Source: Oopsacas minuta | Taxonomy: Eukaryota > Porifera > Hexactinellida > Lyssacinosida > Leucopsacidae | DNA: 64,000 nucleotides | Direction of reading: 5' to 3' | Assembly: GCA_024704765.1 (NCBI GenBank) | Contig: JAKMXF010000188.1 | Span: forward strand, 186,001 to 250,000 | Part shown: in pieces, positions 23,554-33,149 of the stretch | Layout: every line of letters begins with the position of its first letter | Numbering within the stretch: position 1 is the stretch's first letter | Made by a program: the position numbers and the translations under genes | Notes under the pieces: generated by a model | The model's database searches: none | Seen by the model: only the letters and a program-made list of their open reading frames with translations | What the model was told of the DNA's origin: nothing

Positions 23554-24038
23554 ATGAATACGAGCAGAAGACAATGCACGAACCACCAAGATAACTTCTG
23601 CTATATTTGTGGAAAATTTACGCCGAAGCCCCAGCGAAGAAATATTGCCAATCGTGTCAAGATTGGCTACAAGTATTACTTTGGTTGCAAAGTTGGTGAC
23701 CAAGGCAAGAACTGGGCACCTCACATCTGCTGTACCGTCTGCTATGCCAGTCTAATCCAATGGCTTAATGGAAAGAAGAAATCCATGCCATTTGCGGTAC
23801 CTATGATTTGGCGAGAACCTAAAAACCATACGTCGGATTGTTATTTTTGCACAACAAATATTGCTGGATTTTCGACCTCTATACCGTGATGGAATCGCGG
23901 TATAGAGGTCGATTTAACCCAAACATGATGGGGGACTACTGCTGGTTTCTCCAGCGTGAAACTGACACTGAACATGCTCGAAAGAGCAAGTGTATAAGCA
24001 CTTTTGAGAGGATACAATGTTATTTTTGTCTGGTTTAA
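23554..24038 (+). pseudogene. Cys-rich mobile-element ORF, internally deleted copy
   Basis: The first part (23554-23889) reads FCYICGKFTPKPQRRNIANR, YYFGCKVGDQGKNWAPHICC, MPFAVPMIWREPKNHTSDC. This zinc-binding-looking N-terminus belongs to a family of uncharacterised, often multicopy ORFs that I recall from hydra, aphid and other invertebrate genomes. Directly after its stop, in another frame, comes RYRGRFNPNMMGDYCWFLQR, which I recognise as the C-terminal end of the same family. The middle of the protein is missing. A perfect 15-bp inverted repeat sits at the junction. It is probably a dead copy carried by a transposon. Confidence 0.6.
23872..23912. repeat. Perfect 15-bp inverted repeat, 11-nt loop
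   Basis: Arms tcgacctctataccg (23872-23886) and its exact reverse complement (23898-23912). It lies exactly where the Cys-rich ORF jumps from its N-terminal to its C-terminal part. Confidence 0.9.
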
Positions 24039-24406
24039 TCATCCTGGGTTGTGTTAAATTGTGCAAAATGATAATTCTGTTATTTTCACTAGCAATCACT
24101 GTGTTTATTACATGTAATGTTTTGTTCTGCACAGCCAAAATTAGCCAAAATGACAATTACGGGTTGTTGTGTGCATATGTCATATCTCAAAAACGTGACG
24201 TGTTAGAAAAAATCTAAGGTCAGATTTGGATTCAGCATGGCCATATTAGTCTAGGTAAACTTGAAACGAGCAAGGAATAAAAAATAAGTTGTAAAATGTT
24301 GTCCAGTGATATTCCTTGATTGATTTCTAGCATTGAATATTCTCGACCAAAATTGAGAAAATTGTTGCATAGCTAAATTCAATATATTATAATCACTATA
24401 ATACTA

Positions 24407-25716
24407 CAGGATGACAATTAAGTTCTGATATATAGTTCCGATAGATCTGATACGTTTCAAATGTATTATATTACCATTTCTATCATTTATATTCTAACGT
24501 ATATGTCTTCCTGTTATGCTCAAACAGTAATCTAAATCTATATACGCATAAAATCAGAAATTTCAACGTGGAAGTAAAGAGGTCAAAAATTATCTCATTA
24601 TTTATGACCGGGAGCACACAGAGCGAGATTTTGAAAAAGCTGACAAGTGAAAAGATCAACAGATTATTCATTTATCGTACTATTAAACGATATAACGGTA
24701 CCAAAAGTGTGGAGGACAAGCCTCGTTCTGGCCGACCGACTATAGTTCGTACGAGAGCACTAAGGGAAAAACTCCGCGGTAAAATCGGCCGAAATCCCAG
24801 GCGGTCAATCCGGAAGATGGCAAGGAAGTACTCTGTTAATCGCGAAACATTGCGAAAGGTGATACATGAGGACCTGGGACTTAAATCACTCTAACGGCAA
24901 ACAGTTCATCATGTCACTCCCACTCTTCGGGTAAAAAGACTTGAAAGGTGCAAAAGGCTTCTGCGGCGCCTCGTAAATGAAGATTATGAACAGATATTGT
25001 TTTCGGACGAAAAGATTTTCACGGTAGAAGAAGCAACTAACCGTCAAAATGATAGAATTATTGCGTCCTCATGCAAAGACATCCCTGAGAGCATTAAATT
25101 CATCGATCGAGTGCAAAGACTGCTTTCTGTGATGGTCTGGGTTGGGGTGTCCGCAGATTCTCGGACAAAGTTGATTTTTGTCCCACAAGGGGTCAAAATT
25201 AACTCGCAAACATATAGAGATTTGATTCTTGAGCCTGTAATCAAATCTGCTGGTTCATCCTTGTTCAAAAACACACCCTGGATATTCCAGCAGGACTCTG
25301 CGCCAGCGTATGCCTCGAAAGCAACTCAATCCTGGCTTTTAGGGGAAAATATTGACTTTTTGTCCAAGGAAGAATGGCCTCCTTCAAGTCCGGATTTGAA
25401 TCCACTTGACTATTCCGTCTGGGGGACTTTACAGAGCAGAGCCTGCGCTACTCCGCATAGAAATTTGGAATCTCTGCGGAAGGCTTTGATTACAGAATAG
25501 GAGAAAATTCCGCAAGAAGAACTCCGTAAATCTGTCCAACGGTTTCAAGGACGACTTAAAGCTGTAGTAAAGGTAAAAGGCGGTTATATCGAATAGAATT
25601 GGAAAGGAAGCTTTATTATAATATGCTTTAACTGTCAGTGAAATTTAGATTGAAAGAATAACTAGTTTAGGAAAACCCAGAGTATATTCGTGTATCAGAA
25701 CTTAATTGTCACCCTG
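24407..25716 (+). mobile_element. mariner-type transposon, complete ends (1,310 bp)
   Basis: Terminal inverted repeats of 24 bp (cagg[a/g]tgacaattaagtt..., one mismatch) at 24407-24430 and 25693-25716, each flanked by a TA target duplication (24405-24406, 25717-25718). It carries a transposase reading frame on the + strand that has two stop codons. It is a structurally whole but non-autonomous copy. Confidence 0.93.
24568..25596 (+). pseudogene. mariner transposase, DD37D type, two nonsense codons
   Basis: One frame runs from about 24568 to the TAG at 25594-25596, broken by TAA at about 24892-24894 and TAG at about 25498-25500. Both are single-codon nonsense changes, not frameshifts. An N-terminal helix-turn-helix pair is visible (KIISLFMTGSTQSEIL; RKMARKYSVNRETLRKVI). 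Catalytic segments: LFSDEKIF, IFQQDSAPAYASK and SPDLNPLDYSVW. I count 37 residues between the second and third Asp, which suggests the DD37D (maT-like) group. No in-frame ATG is seen before the first coherent residues. Confidence 0.85.
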
Positions 25717-26209
25717 TATAGTAAATCCACCGTATTCCTATTTCCCCAAGAGGTTAGACAAGAAATGTTCACTTGTTGTAAATCGGTTGATGAATATTAA
25801 ATTACAAAATTACTGTAACCAATATTAATTTTATGCATAGATAGTATAACTCTTTTAGTTCCTACTCGAGAACTCAAGATGTATTTCCGGTTAATACGTA
25901 CAATATTTCTGGACCAAATGCATTAACCGAATACTGCAGGAAAATGTGTCATTTTATGACGTCAAAAAGGTGCTGAAATCTCGATTTGGGTGCGGGAATT
26001 AGTAAAACGAAGTGGTAACATTAACGTGTTCCTTTTCGTTACGAACGTAACACTTCGGCCGTAATCGGTTAACATCATACTTTTCTAAGTAAATACAAAA
26101 CTCGTGCACCAGACTCGATACATTTCTAATATTTGACTATATTTCTCAATTCATGATGTACTGTATTATTGTTGAATACTGGTTTCACTCTTTTGGCAAT
26201 TTTAATAGA
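25717..26209. other. Intergenic spacer upstream of the dehydrogenase
   Basis: No ORF or clear repeat. It presumably contains the promoter of the short-chain dehydrogenase gene. Nothing specific is recognised. Confidence 0.4.
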
Positions 26210-27632
26210 ATGGCAAGTAAACAAGCTCCTGTTTGTGTTCGAATGAAGGGTTGGCCAATAATAGTCGCCGGGGGAGCATCTGGCATTGGAGCAGGTACCG
26301 TAGCGCGGCTTCACTCGGAGGGGGCCATTGTACAAATATTTGATATCAACGGCGAGGGTGCAAAGGAAGTAGCGGATAAATATGCCTCAGATGTTTCTTA
26401 TCAGGTAGTTGATGTAACCAACAAGAAAATGTGCGCACAGGCTGTTGAAAAGTTTGCTAATGCTAATGGAGGAATGGTTCAGGGATTGGTTAATTCGGTT
26501 GCTTATTTCGGCTGTAAAGCGTTCGATGCTGAGAAAGAGGACTGGGATAAGAGCTTCAGTGTGAATGTTGTTGGATATGCTAACATGGTCACAGCAGTAC
26601 AACCATATATGTTGGAAGCTAGGAAGTTAAAATTATCCTGCAGCATTGTCAATGTATCTAGCACTTCTAGGAGTATTGCACAGGTAAGCTTCATACAGTG
26701 CACGGTTTTTAATTTTAACCATACGAAACGGAAGCAAATACGTTTGGCGCATTGCTGTAGAGAGTAAACATGGGACGCCAAGATACTAGTTTTAGTATTT
26801 CCTGAATCAATTGGAATTCACACAACAATTCAAGATTATGTATGTACCATTTAACAACCCCACTACCCCAATAGCGAATTTTAATAGCATTATTTAATTT
26901 CGCATAGTTTTCCATAATATCTATATTATTAAATCACAATTGTTGTCTGTCCGTTGTCAAGGAAAGGATTTACGGTATTCAATTTTGAAATTGTCGCATA
27001 ATTATGTATTTATTTTGTTTATCAAGGAAGTAAATAGAATTCAAAATAACTTTACTAAATATATCCAACATGCTGAATCCGATTTTAACACTTTTGGATT
27101 AATCATATGTAAATTATGAGTTATGTGCTTGTGGGCCGTAGGCCCGAGTGTGGACACGAAATGTTCGCAACCGCGTACCGCGAGGAAGCGAAGCGCGTTC
27201 GTAAGTTAAATAAAACGATAGGCTTTGATAAAACAAGTTTTGTTAATGGATACATCCCCTGTACTGTAGGTGAAAAGGTGGACATACAATGCTACGAAAG
27301 GCGCAGTATCTGCAATGACGCGATGCATGGCTTTAGACATGGGGAGAGATAATATCCGTGTAAATGCCATCAGCCCTTCCTGGACATGGACCCCAGAGGT
27401 AGCTAAGGCCGCTAAAGAGGGAGGCAGGGAAAAATGGGAACCAGTATGGGGGAAATTCCACATGCTGAACCGAATCGGAAATGTTGAGGAAGTAGCTAGC
27501 GCTATTGCATTCTTGCTGAGTGATGATGCTGGGTTTGTGACTGGATCTGATCTGGCTTGTGATGGCGGATATATGGCGATCGGTCCTGAGAGGTTCGGAG
27601 AAGATTCTTCATTTGCTGGCAGTGACTATTAG
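26210..27632 (+). CDS. Short-chain dehydrogenase/reductase, two exons
   Basis: Exons 26210-26683 and 27270-27632 join in phase 0 at CAG/gtaagc and ctgtag/GTG, giving 278 aa, a normal classical-SDR length. The cofactor loop GGASGIGAGT sits near residues 20-30; DINGEG follows the second strand (an acidic residue there favours NAD over NADP). The NAG-type motif is altered to NSVAYFG. The catalytic Ser is in NVSSTS and the YxxxK pair is in YNATK at the start of exon 2. The C-terminal half has NAISPSWTWTPEV, RIGNVEEVASAIAFLLSDD and the terminal GGY. The substrate is unknown; L-xylulose reductase-like or bacterial-type SDRs are both possible. ATG 26210 is preferred to an in-frame upstream ATG at 26153, which would add 19 unlikely residues. 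Confidence 0.88.
26929..27205. mobile_element. Helitron-like repeat in the dehydrogenase intron
   Basis: Starts with tctatattattaaatcac, then a gtctgtccgttgtcaaggaa block, the core repeat ending with an aatcatatgtaaatt block, and a GC-rich end at 27125-27200 containing gggccgtaggcccgagtgtg. The same 5' block occurs near 47128 and 59364, and inverted near 29690. A TC start after A and a hairpin-bearing end fit non-autonomous Helitrons, but no CTRR end was verified. Confidence 0.55.
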
Positions 27633-28668
27633 TCACGTCCATTCTATTTTATTTTTATAGTCAGAGCCTCACCAGTGTTCTTATATTATCTGCTAATACT
27701 TTGATATCGTTATTATTTCGATTTTTTGCGCCTTTCGACTGGTCCTAGGACTCAACGTATGACCGAAAATGGGACTTCCGACCAATTTCGGCACTGGCAA
27801 CTATAGATATGTCTTTCGGAATAATATAAAATTTCTGGGTATTGGTTAAAAATTGATCATCCTTCATCAGAATAAAGTACAATGCAACCTCAATTATACG
27901 AACATGGCCCCTGGTCCCAGTTCCTAATCGACTACTATGTATAAATTCCTCGATTATCCGGACAGTCGATTGTCCGACGCTTATGCCAGGTCCCAACTAG
28001 TTTGGATAATCGAGGTTGCACTATATTCATTTAACTTTGTTGATCATCTACTACTTATTTATCAATTATGTTAATAATATATGAGAAAATGTCCAACCGC
28101 AGACCGGTAGTGGTAGTGCAGCTCAGAGTTATTTGTTTTTGTTCTTTTCAGGGGACGTGTCCCCCATGACCCCACTCCATATAGTTACCGCAATACACCA
28201 GACCCCAACTGATTTTGGGCTCCTGGATCTGATAAATATTTCAGGATACTCAATATTATTAGTCCCCTACTGTACTTCATGTTTTATCCTCAAATCCTAT
28301 GTATAAGATTCCGAATAAAATCCTACAATTACCCTGTCTAACATTTGAAATGATTGAAATATGTGTGAGAAGATGTAAAGATTTGCTTATTCACATGATT
28401 AATCACTGAGTGAGAGATTATCCAAATACTCAATTACTCCTGACAAACAGTGAAAACGAAAATTTAACATCATTTTGAATTATATGCAAAAATTTGTGGA
28501 AATATGATAAATCTGTGAAATCGGACTCTACACACCCAAGAAACGGGCCAGTGTAGCATTTTCGGCTTCCCTGGTTCCCCATTTGTGTAAGTTACACTGT
28601 ATTCAATCCGATCTGATTCTGACTGATTTATTTATAACTACAATTGCATTGCAGTATAATACTACATA
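27633..28668. other. Intergenic region with one MITE
   Basis: No gene. It contains a small inverted-repeat element at 27880-28023. The remaining sequence up to the CPSF30 start shows nothing recognisable. Confidence 0.5.
27880..28023. mobile_element. Small pogo-like MITE
   Basis: Imperfect inverted termini built on tgcaacctc[a/g]attat, about 144 bp apart, with a TA at each side. No coding capacity. Confidence 0.65.
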
Positions 28669-29409
28669 ATGCAGGACATAGTAGCTAGTGTAGAAGGATA
28701 TGATCTGGAGATAGACAGCTTCCTACATGAGCAAGTAGGTTTGAGAAACCTCCCTTTCTACGGAATGGACAAATCACGTGCCTCTATTTGCGAGTACTAT
28801 ATGAGAGATACTTGTGTCAGAGGCTCCTACTGCCCCCTACGTCACGTACGCGGTCAGAAGACTGTGGTATGTAAGCACTGGCTCCGCTATCTCTGTAAGA
28901 AGGGAGATGACTGTGAATTCCTACACGAATATGACATGAGTAAAATGCCAGAATGTTACTTCTATTCAAAGTTTAGAGAATGTAACAATAAAGATTGTAA
29001 GTACCTTCACATTGACCCTGAATCTAAAGTTAAAGAATGTGCTTGGTATCTACGTGGATTCTGTAAGCATGGACCCAATTGCAAACACAAACATCTACGT
29101 CGTGTTATCTGCATAAACTATGTGGGAGGATTTTGTCCTGAGGGGCCTAAATGTAAATATCTACATCCCAAGTTTGAGATCCCTCAGCTGGGACAGGCGG
29201 ACCAAATGGGCGGTAAAACTGTAATATGTCACACATGCAAACAGCCAGGACATAAGTCTGTCCAATGTCCTCAAGGTATGCCAGCTCCCGAAAACACGAT
29301 CCCCATCCCTCTCACAGGCCCCAATCTATCTGTTCGGTCACAAATAGAGATTGATGAACTTAAATCTCTCACTAATGACCTCAGACCTATGACTATTAAC
29401 CAATACTAG
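28669..29409 (+). CDS. CPSF4: CPSF30, cleavage and polyadenylation specificity factor subunit 4
   Basis: 246-aa single-exon protein. Five CCCH zinc fingers in a row (CX8CX5CX3H type): C41-C49-C55-H59, C68-C76-C82-H86, C96-C105-C110-H114 (CX8CX4CX3H), C124-C132-C138-H142 and C148-C156-C162-H166. A CCHC zinc knuckle follows (C187, C190, H195, C200). This is the domain order of animal CPSF30, which reads the AAUAAA signal within the nuclear cleavage/polyadenylation complex; in the known complex fingers 2 and 3 contact the RNA. The N-terminus (DIVASVEGYDLEIDSFLHEQ) also fits the family. It lies 293 bp upstream of RBBP6, another 3'-processing factor, on the same strand. Confidence 0.96.
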   Translation: MQDIVASVEGYDLEIDSFLHEQVGLRNLPFYGMDKSRASICEYYMRDTCVRGSYCPLRHVRGQKTVVCKHWLRYLCKKGDDCEFLHEYDMSKMPECYFYSKFRECNNKDCKYLHIDPESKVKECAWYLRGFCKHGPNCKHKHLRRVICINYVGGFCPEGPKCKYLHPKFEIPQLGQADQMGGKTVICHTCKQPGHKSVQCPQGMPAPENTIPIPLTGPNLSVRSQIEIDELKSLTNDLRPMTINQY

Positions 29410-29476
29410 CTGATTATTATCTATTTAGTATGATTTGTTTCTTCAAATTAAACATTATCAAATCTTATGTTTGGTA

Positions 29477-29698
29477 CAGTAGAACTCGGTTAATACGTTC
29501 GATTGTTACTTCGCTAAATATATGTTCGATATATTTAGTGAAGTTTTTTTGAATTCTATTTACTTCCTTGATAAACACGATAAATACATAGTTATGCGAC
29601 AATATCAAAATTGCATACCGTGAATTCTTTCCTTGACAACGGACAAACAGACAGACAAACAACAATTGAGATTTAATAATATAGATTATTTCAGCCAT
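29477..29698. mobile_element. Repeat insertion between CPSF30 and RBBP6
   Basis: The left edge (cagtagaactcgg, 29477) matches the terminus of the MITE at 36381. From about 29515 the sequence is an inverted copy of the Helitron-like 5' segment, ending in agatttaataatatagatt four bases before the RBBP6 ATG. If the 5' UTR of RBBP6 is in this interval, it is made of transposon DNA. Confidence 0.6.
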
Positions 29699-29702
29699 AA
29701 CG

Positions 29703-31052
29703 ATGTCTTATGAATCTCTTATTCATTATAAATTTGGCAATACTATGACGTATTCAGAAATAAAGTTTCAAGGCTTAGAGATATCCCTTTCTGATCTAAA
29801 AATCAAAATACTAAATGCAGAACACATGAACCACACACCATTAGAGATCATTAATGCTCAAAATAAGAGAGTTTATCTTGAAGAAACAGAAATGATACAA
29901 AGGAATGTCTCTGTTATAGTTAAGAGAATCCCTCCTCCTAAAACTAATCTCTCTTCTAAAGTTATTATTGCTAACCAAAAGAGACGTGCAGAAAAGGATA
30001 TTTCTGACAGAATTAAATCAAGCACTGTAGATATTGGCAACCAAGAAGCTGATTTGTTTAATATTGACAAGTCTGAAGATTATAAAATTCAAAAGATGAT
30101 GAATCAGACTGGACTATTAGTTAAAATCGACAATTCAATTAGATGTTATACCTGTGGACGATCAGGACACTATAAAGACAAATGCCCTCTATTACATAAA
30201 GATTCTAATTCAAATAATGTTAAGATTAAACGTCCTAAAGGGATACCTTCTTCAATGTTAGAAACCATTCCTGGGGACTCCATTGATAGAAACAATATTA
30301 AAGAAGGTGTTTATGTTAATCGTAGAGGAGACTATGTTATTCCTATTGTGGATAAACCTGTCTTGGCAAAACGACCCAAATATGCCATAACTAAGGATTT
30401 GTCAAATGCTAATCCCTCACATTCTATTCCTAAAGAATTACAGTGTAAACTCTGTCATAGACTAGTTATTGATGCTGTTAGTATACAATGTTGTGACAAT
30501 AGTTTTTGTGATGAATGTATTAGAAATTATTTAATTGATAATAATTTTCATTGTCCACTTAAAACTTGTAGGAAAGGTGACAGCTTTCCAGACGATCTCA
30601 TCCCTAATATACGATTAAGGAAGGCCGTTAAGCATTTCCTATCTAAGACTGATGAGGAGAAGCATAATACAAATGTATATCTTGCTCATGATTCTAATTC
30701 GATTGACAAAAATGATACTTTATCAAAAGTTGAGGATGGGATTGGGACAGAATCTTTAGGTGAGGATTCAATCATTGATCCTTCCCTGGAGGCTAAACCG
30801 CAGGAGGTAAATTTGGGCAATAATAATAATATGAAAAACTCGAAAATACCTCCACAACCTCTGTTTCTGGATAGTCATACCTTTGAGAAAGATTCTGAAT
30901 ATCTATCAACTATTGAGACTATAAACTCAGACTCACGTATTCCTGATAAAGAATTACAGTCTAATACACACACAAATTCTAAATCACAATTGTATCCGCT
31001 TCTAACAGAAGAAGAGTTTTATTTCCAACAAGCTCTATATCGGAAGAAGTAA
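29703..31052 (+). CDS. RBBP6: RBBP6-like E3 ligase / 3'-end processing factor
   Basis: 449-aa single-exon protein. Residues 1-78 form a DWNN ubiquitin-like domain (SLIHYKFGNTMTYSEIKFQG; ISLSDLKIKI). A CCHC knuckle lies at C148-C151-H156-C161. A RING/U-box-like module spans about 246-292 (CKLCHRLVIDAVSIQCCDN, FCDECI, CPLKTC). This three-part order is diagnostic of RBBP6/Snama/Mpe1. The family ubiquitinates targets such as YB-1 in animals and activates pre-mRNA cleavage by the CPSF complex. Compared with vertebrate RBBP6 (about 1,790 aa) the long RS, Rb-binding and p53-binding tail is missing, so the size resembles yeast Mpe1 or the short isoforms. The tail after 300 is acidic and disordered. 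It is adjacent to CPSF30. Confidence 0.94.
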   Translation: MSYESLIHYKFGNTMTYSEIKFQGLEISLSDLKIKILNAEHMNHTPLEIINAQNKRVYLEETEMIQRNVSVIVKRIPPPKTNLSSKVIIANQKRRAEKDISDRIKSSTVDIGNQEADLFNIDKSEDYKIQKMMNQTGLLVKIDNSIRCYTCGRSGHYKDKCPLLHKDSNSNNVKIKRPKGIPSSMLETIPGDSIDRNNIKEGVYVNRRGDYVIPIVDKPVLAKRPKYAITKDLSNANPSHSIPKELQCKLCHRLVIDAVSIQCCDNSFCDECIRNYLIDNNFHCPLKTCRKGDSFPDDLIPNIRLRKAVKHFLSKTDEEKHNTNVYLAHDSNSIDKNDTLSKVEDGIGTESLGEDSIIDPSLEAKPQEVNLGNNNNMKNSKIPPQPLFLDSHTFEKDSEYLSTIETINSDSRIPDKELQSNTHTNSKSQLYPLLTEEEFYFQQALYRKK

Positions 31053-31968
31053 TATCTACGATATCTTGTTACTTGTTTGTATGTAATAATTATTCATGTT
31101 AACTGATAATATTTATCTCAAGAATTGTATCTGGTAATCTCATTTGAAGCTGACATTTATTAATTCATATCTCTGGCATTATTGTTCCACGCTAAGTAGG
31201 AGTTACGCAAAGTAGGAATACTTTCCTTGGATATTTGAAAAATTCCTGGATCCCAAGTTTTACACCCACAAATAGAAATTCAAGCTATAATTTGGGTGAC
31301 AAAGACACTTAAATTTGCAGAAAATTGGCTCGATATTGAAATTCTGACCTAGAACTCTGAACTCGTATAATATCCCACTTAGGTTGCCTAGTAGGCAAAG
31401 TAGGAAATAATTTCAATATTATGAATTAATGATACAATACAATATAAGTCACACGAACAAAGGTTTTTACGTTTAAATCCTCGAACCAGCATTTCGACCA
31501 GAAATTCACGCCAATTGGAGTATTCCACATATTTTACTGTGTTAATTTCCTATAATCAGCTACTCTGAATAATATCTGGAATGAAATATACAAAGTGTTT
31601 GCGTTTCCACACTGCTTAAGTTAAATAAAATGGATAAATTCCCTTACTGGTGGATTCATCTGAAAATTGTCTAGCACCTTATTTTATGTGATTTATTAGA
31701 TGTTTAAGTTTATAAGTTGTTTCATATTTCACTGCTCGAACTCGCTGCTAACTTCACACTCGTATTTCAAGGTATATAATCTAATTTAAAACGGCAATTT
31801 TCGAGGCATGTAGCGAAGTGACCTAGTAATTGAAGCGCGAAGAGCTCTAGCTGTCTAGCAAGTAAATATAAATGTAATGATAACATAACTATTGTATTCA
31901 TTTATGTAAACACACTCCTTTCAAGCAAAGTTCCTCCTCGAGCTCTCAGAAAAATATTTACAATGAAT

Positions 31969-32221
31969 CACAGTTCCTCGCTAATCCGAACAGCTCTGTA
32001 AGGGACTGACCATTCATAAAAATAATTGTTCCAATTACTGACATATTTACACATGTTTAACAAACGGTGAAAGGTTTTGAACATGTATGATACAGTATGT
32101 AGACTGTATGGGTAATATTCTACAGCTAACTCCTATATAATTAGTTCTTTACGAACATATATAACATTTTGCAAAATGTATATCAAATCTAGGTTCTGTT
32201 CGGATTACCGAGGGCCTAGTG
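31969..32221. mobile_element. Pogo-like small element
   Basis: Left end contains ttcctcgctaatccgaacag (near 31973). The right end contains its imperfect reverse complement, ctgttcggattaccgaggg (32197-32215), followed by TA. No coding capacity. Confidence 0.6.
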
Positions 32222-32233
32222 TATGTATTTAGA

Positions 32234-32476
32234 AGAGCATTAAGCGCTCCTCATTTTTGGAGCTCGCTTTCGCTCCGCGCTCCCACTTCCTCTCCTTACT
32301 GAGAAATGGAACCCACTCCGGCTCCTGCTCCAATCGTGCTGCAATTAATTTTTTCATATTTACATTAGATTTGTATTTTAAGTAATCAGGATTGATTTAA
32401 CAATTCTATATTCGGGAAATTGCTAAATGTGTAACGTCTAACCATTTCAATAAATTTTGAATAATACAAAAGTGTC
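32234..32476 (+). repeat. GGAGC-rich interspersed repeat, copy 1
   Basis: Same-orientation relative of 44186-44474. The two share gagcatta-gcgctcct, many ggagc/gctcc words, catttacattagatttgtatt, taatcaggattga and a shared 3' end. Family unknown; it could be a SINE-sized or MITE-type repeat. Confidence 0.75.
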
Positions 32477-32684
32477 CTCGAACATGTCGTACAAAAAAGT
32501 CAAAATTCCGAAAAATTTCAGAACTTTTTGATGCCCGAGGCACGAAGTTTCAAGTACTCTATGATACGTATATTAGACTGCGCATTAAATAATATACTTA
32601 GTGTGATACAATGATTAATTGGATTAATAAGCAACACAATACAGTTAGAGTATAGTAATAATGATTAGCTGATTCGTAGCAGAA

Positions 32685-33149
32685 TCAAAGAGATGTGGCT
32701 AGAATTATGAAATTGAATTTAATGCACGCCTCACGCATGTCTTGGTCGAATATTGAAAGTAGACCGGAATAATTTCCAATAGGAGTTTGGCTAGGAATGT
32801 GATTCTCTAAAATCACTGCATGATCTCCTGGTGCTAAAGGAAGTTGATTTGATGAGAAGTAGGACAAAGGATACGTTCTATCGAACAACTTAAGAAAATC
32901 TTTGAATATCTTTATAAATATTTGCAAGTGAACTTGACCACTCGAAAGAGTATACTCAATGTGTAATGTTAATGATATAGACATATTTCTACCTCTAATA
33001 ATAGGGCTGGGAGATATAACAACACTATCTACAGTAATTATTTGACCAGTTATTGTACACTTAATCACATCTTCATCAAGGGAATCTACTACTGGCAGTA
33101 GTAGTAGTAGCAGTAATATTGTGAGATTAAGTATCATCGAGGTATTCAT
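32685..33149 (-). CDS. Secreted ML-domain (MD-2-related lipid-recognition) protein
   Basis: 154-aa single-exon ORF starting at the ATG at 33149 (an in-frame TTG lies just before). Residues 1-23 form a strong signal peptide (MILNLTILLLLLLLPVVDS). The mature part begins DVIKCTITGQIITVDSVVIS-P and ends HIPSQTPIGNYSGLLSIFDQ-DMREACIKF, the pattern of the NPC2 / phosphatidylglycerol-phosphatidylinositol transfer branch of ML proteins, which bind lipids or sterols in the lysosome or outside the cell. Only the first and last conserved cysteines are present; the middle pair found in most NPC2-like proteins is missing. It lies 2.5 kb downstream of the VWA7-like gene on the same strand, without evident linkage. 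Confidence 0.7.
   Translation of the reverse strand: MNTSMILNLTILLLLLLLPVVDSLDEDVIKCTITGQIITVDSVVISPSPIIRGRNMSISLTLHIEYTLSSGQVHLQIFIKIFKDFLKLFDRTYPLSYFSSNQLPLAPGDHAVILENHIPSQTPIGNYSGLLSIFDQDMREACIKFNFIILATSL

Larger units (their letters stand above)
31053..32684. other. Intergenic region with two repeat elements
   Basis: No gene. It contains a pogo-like element near 31969-32221 and a ggagc-rich repeat at 32234-32476. The first 900 bases show nothing clear. Confidence 0.5.
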
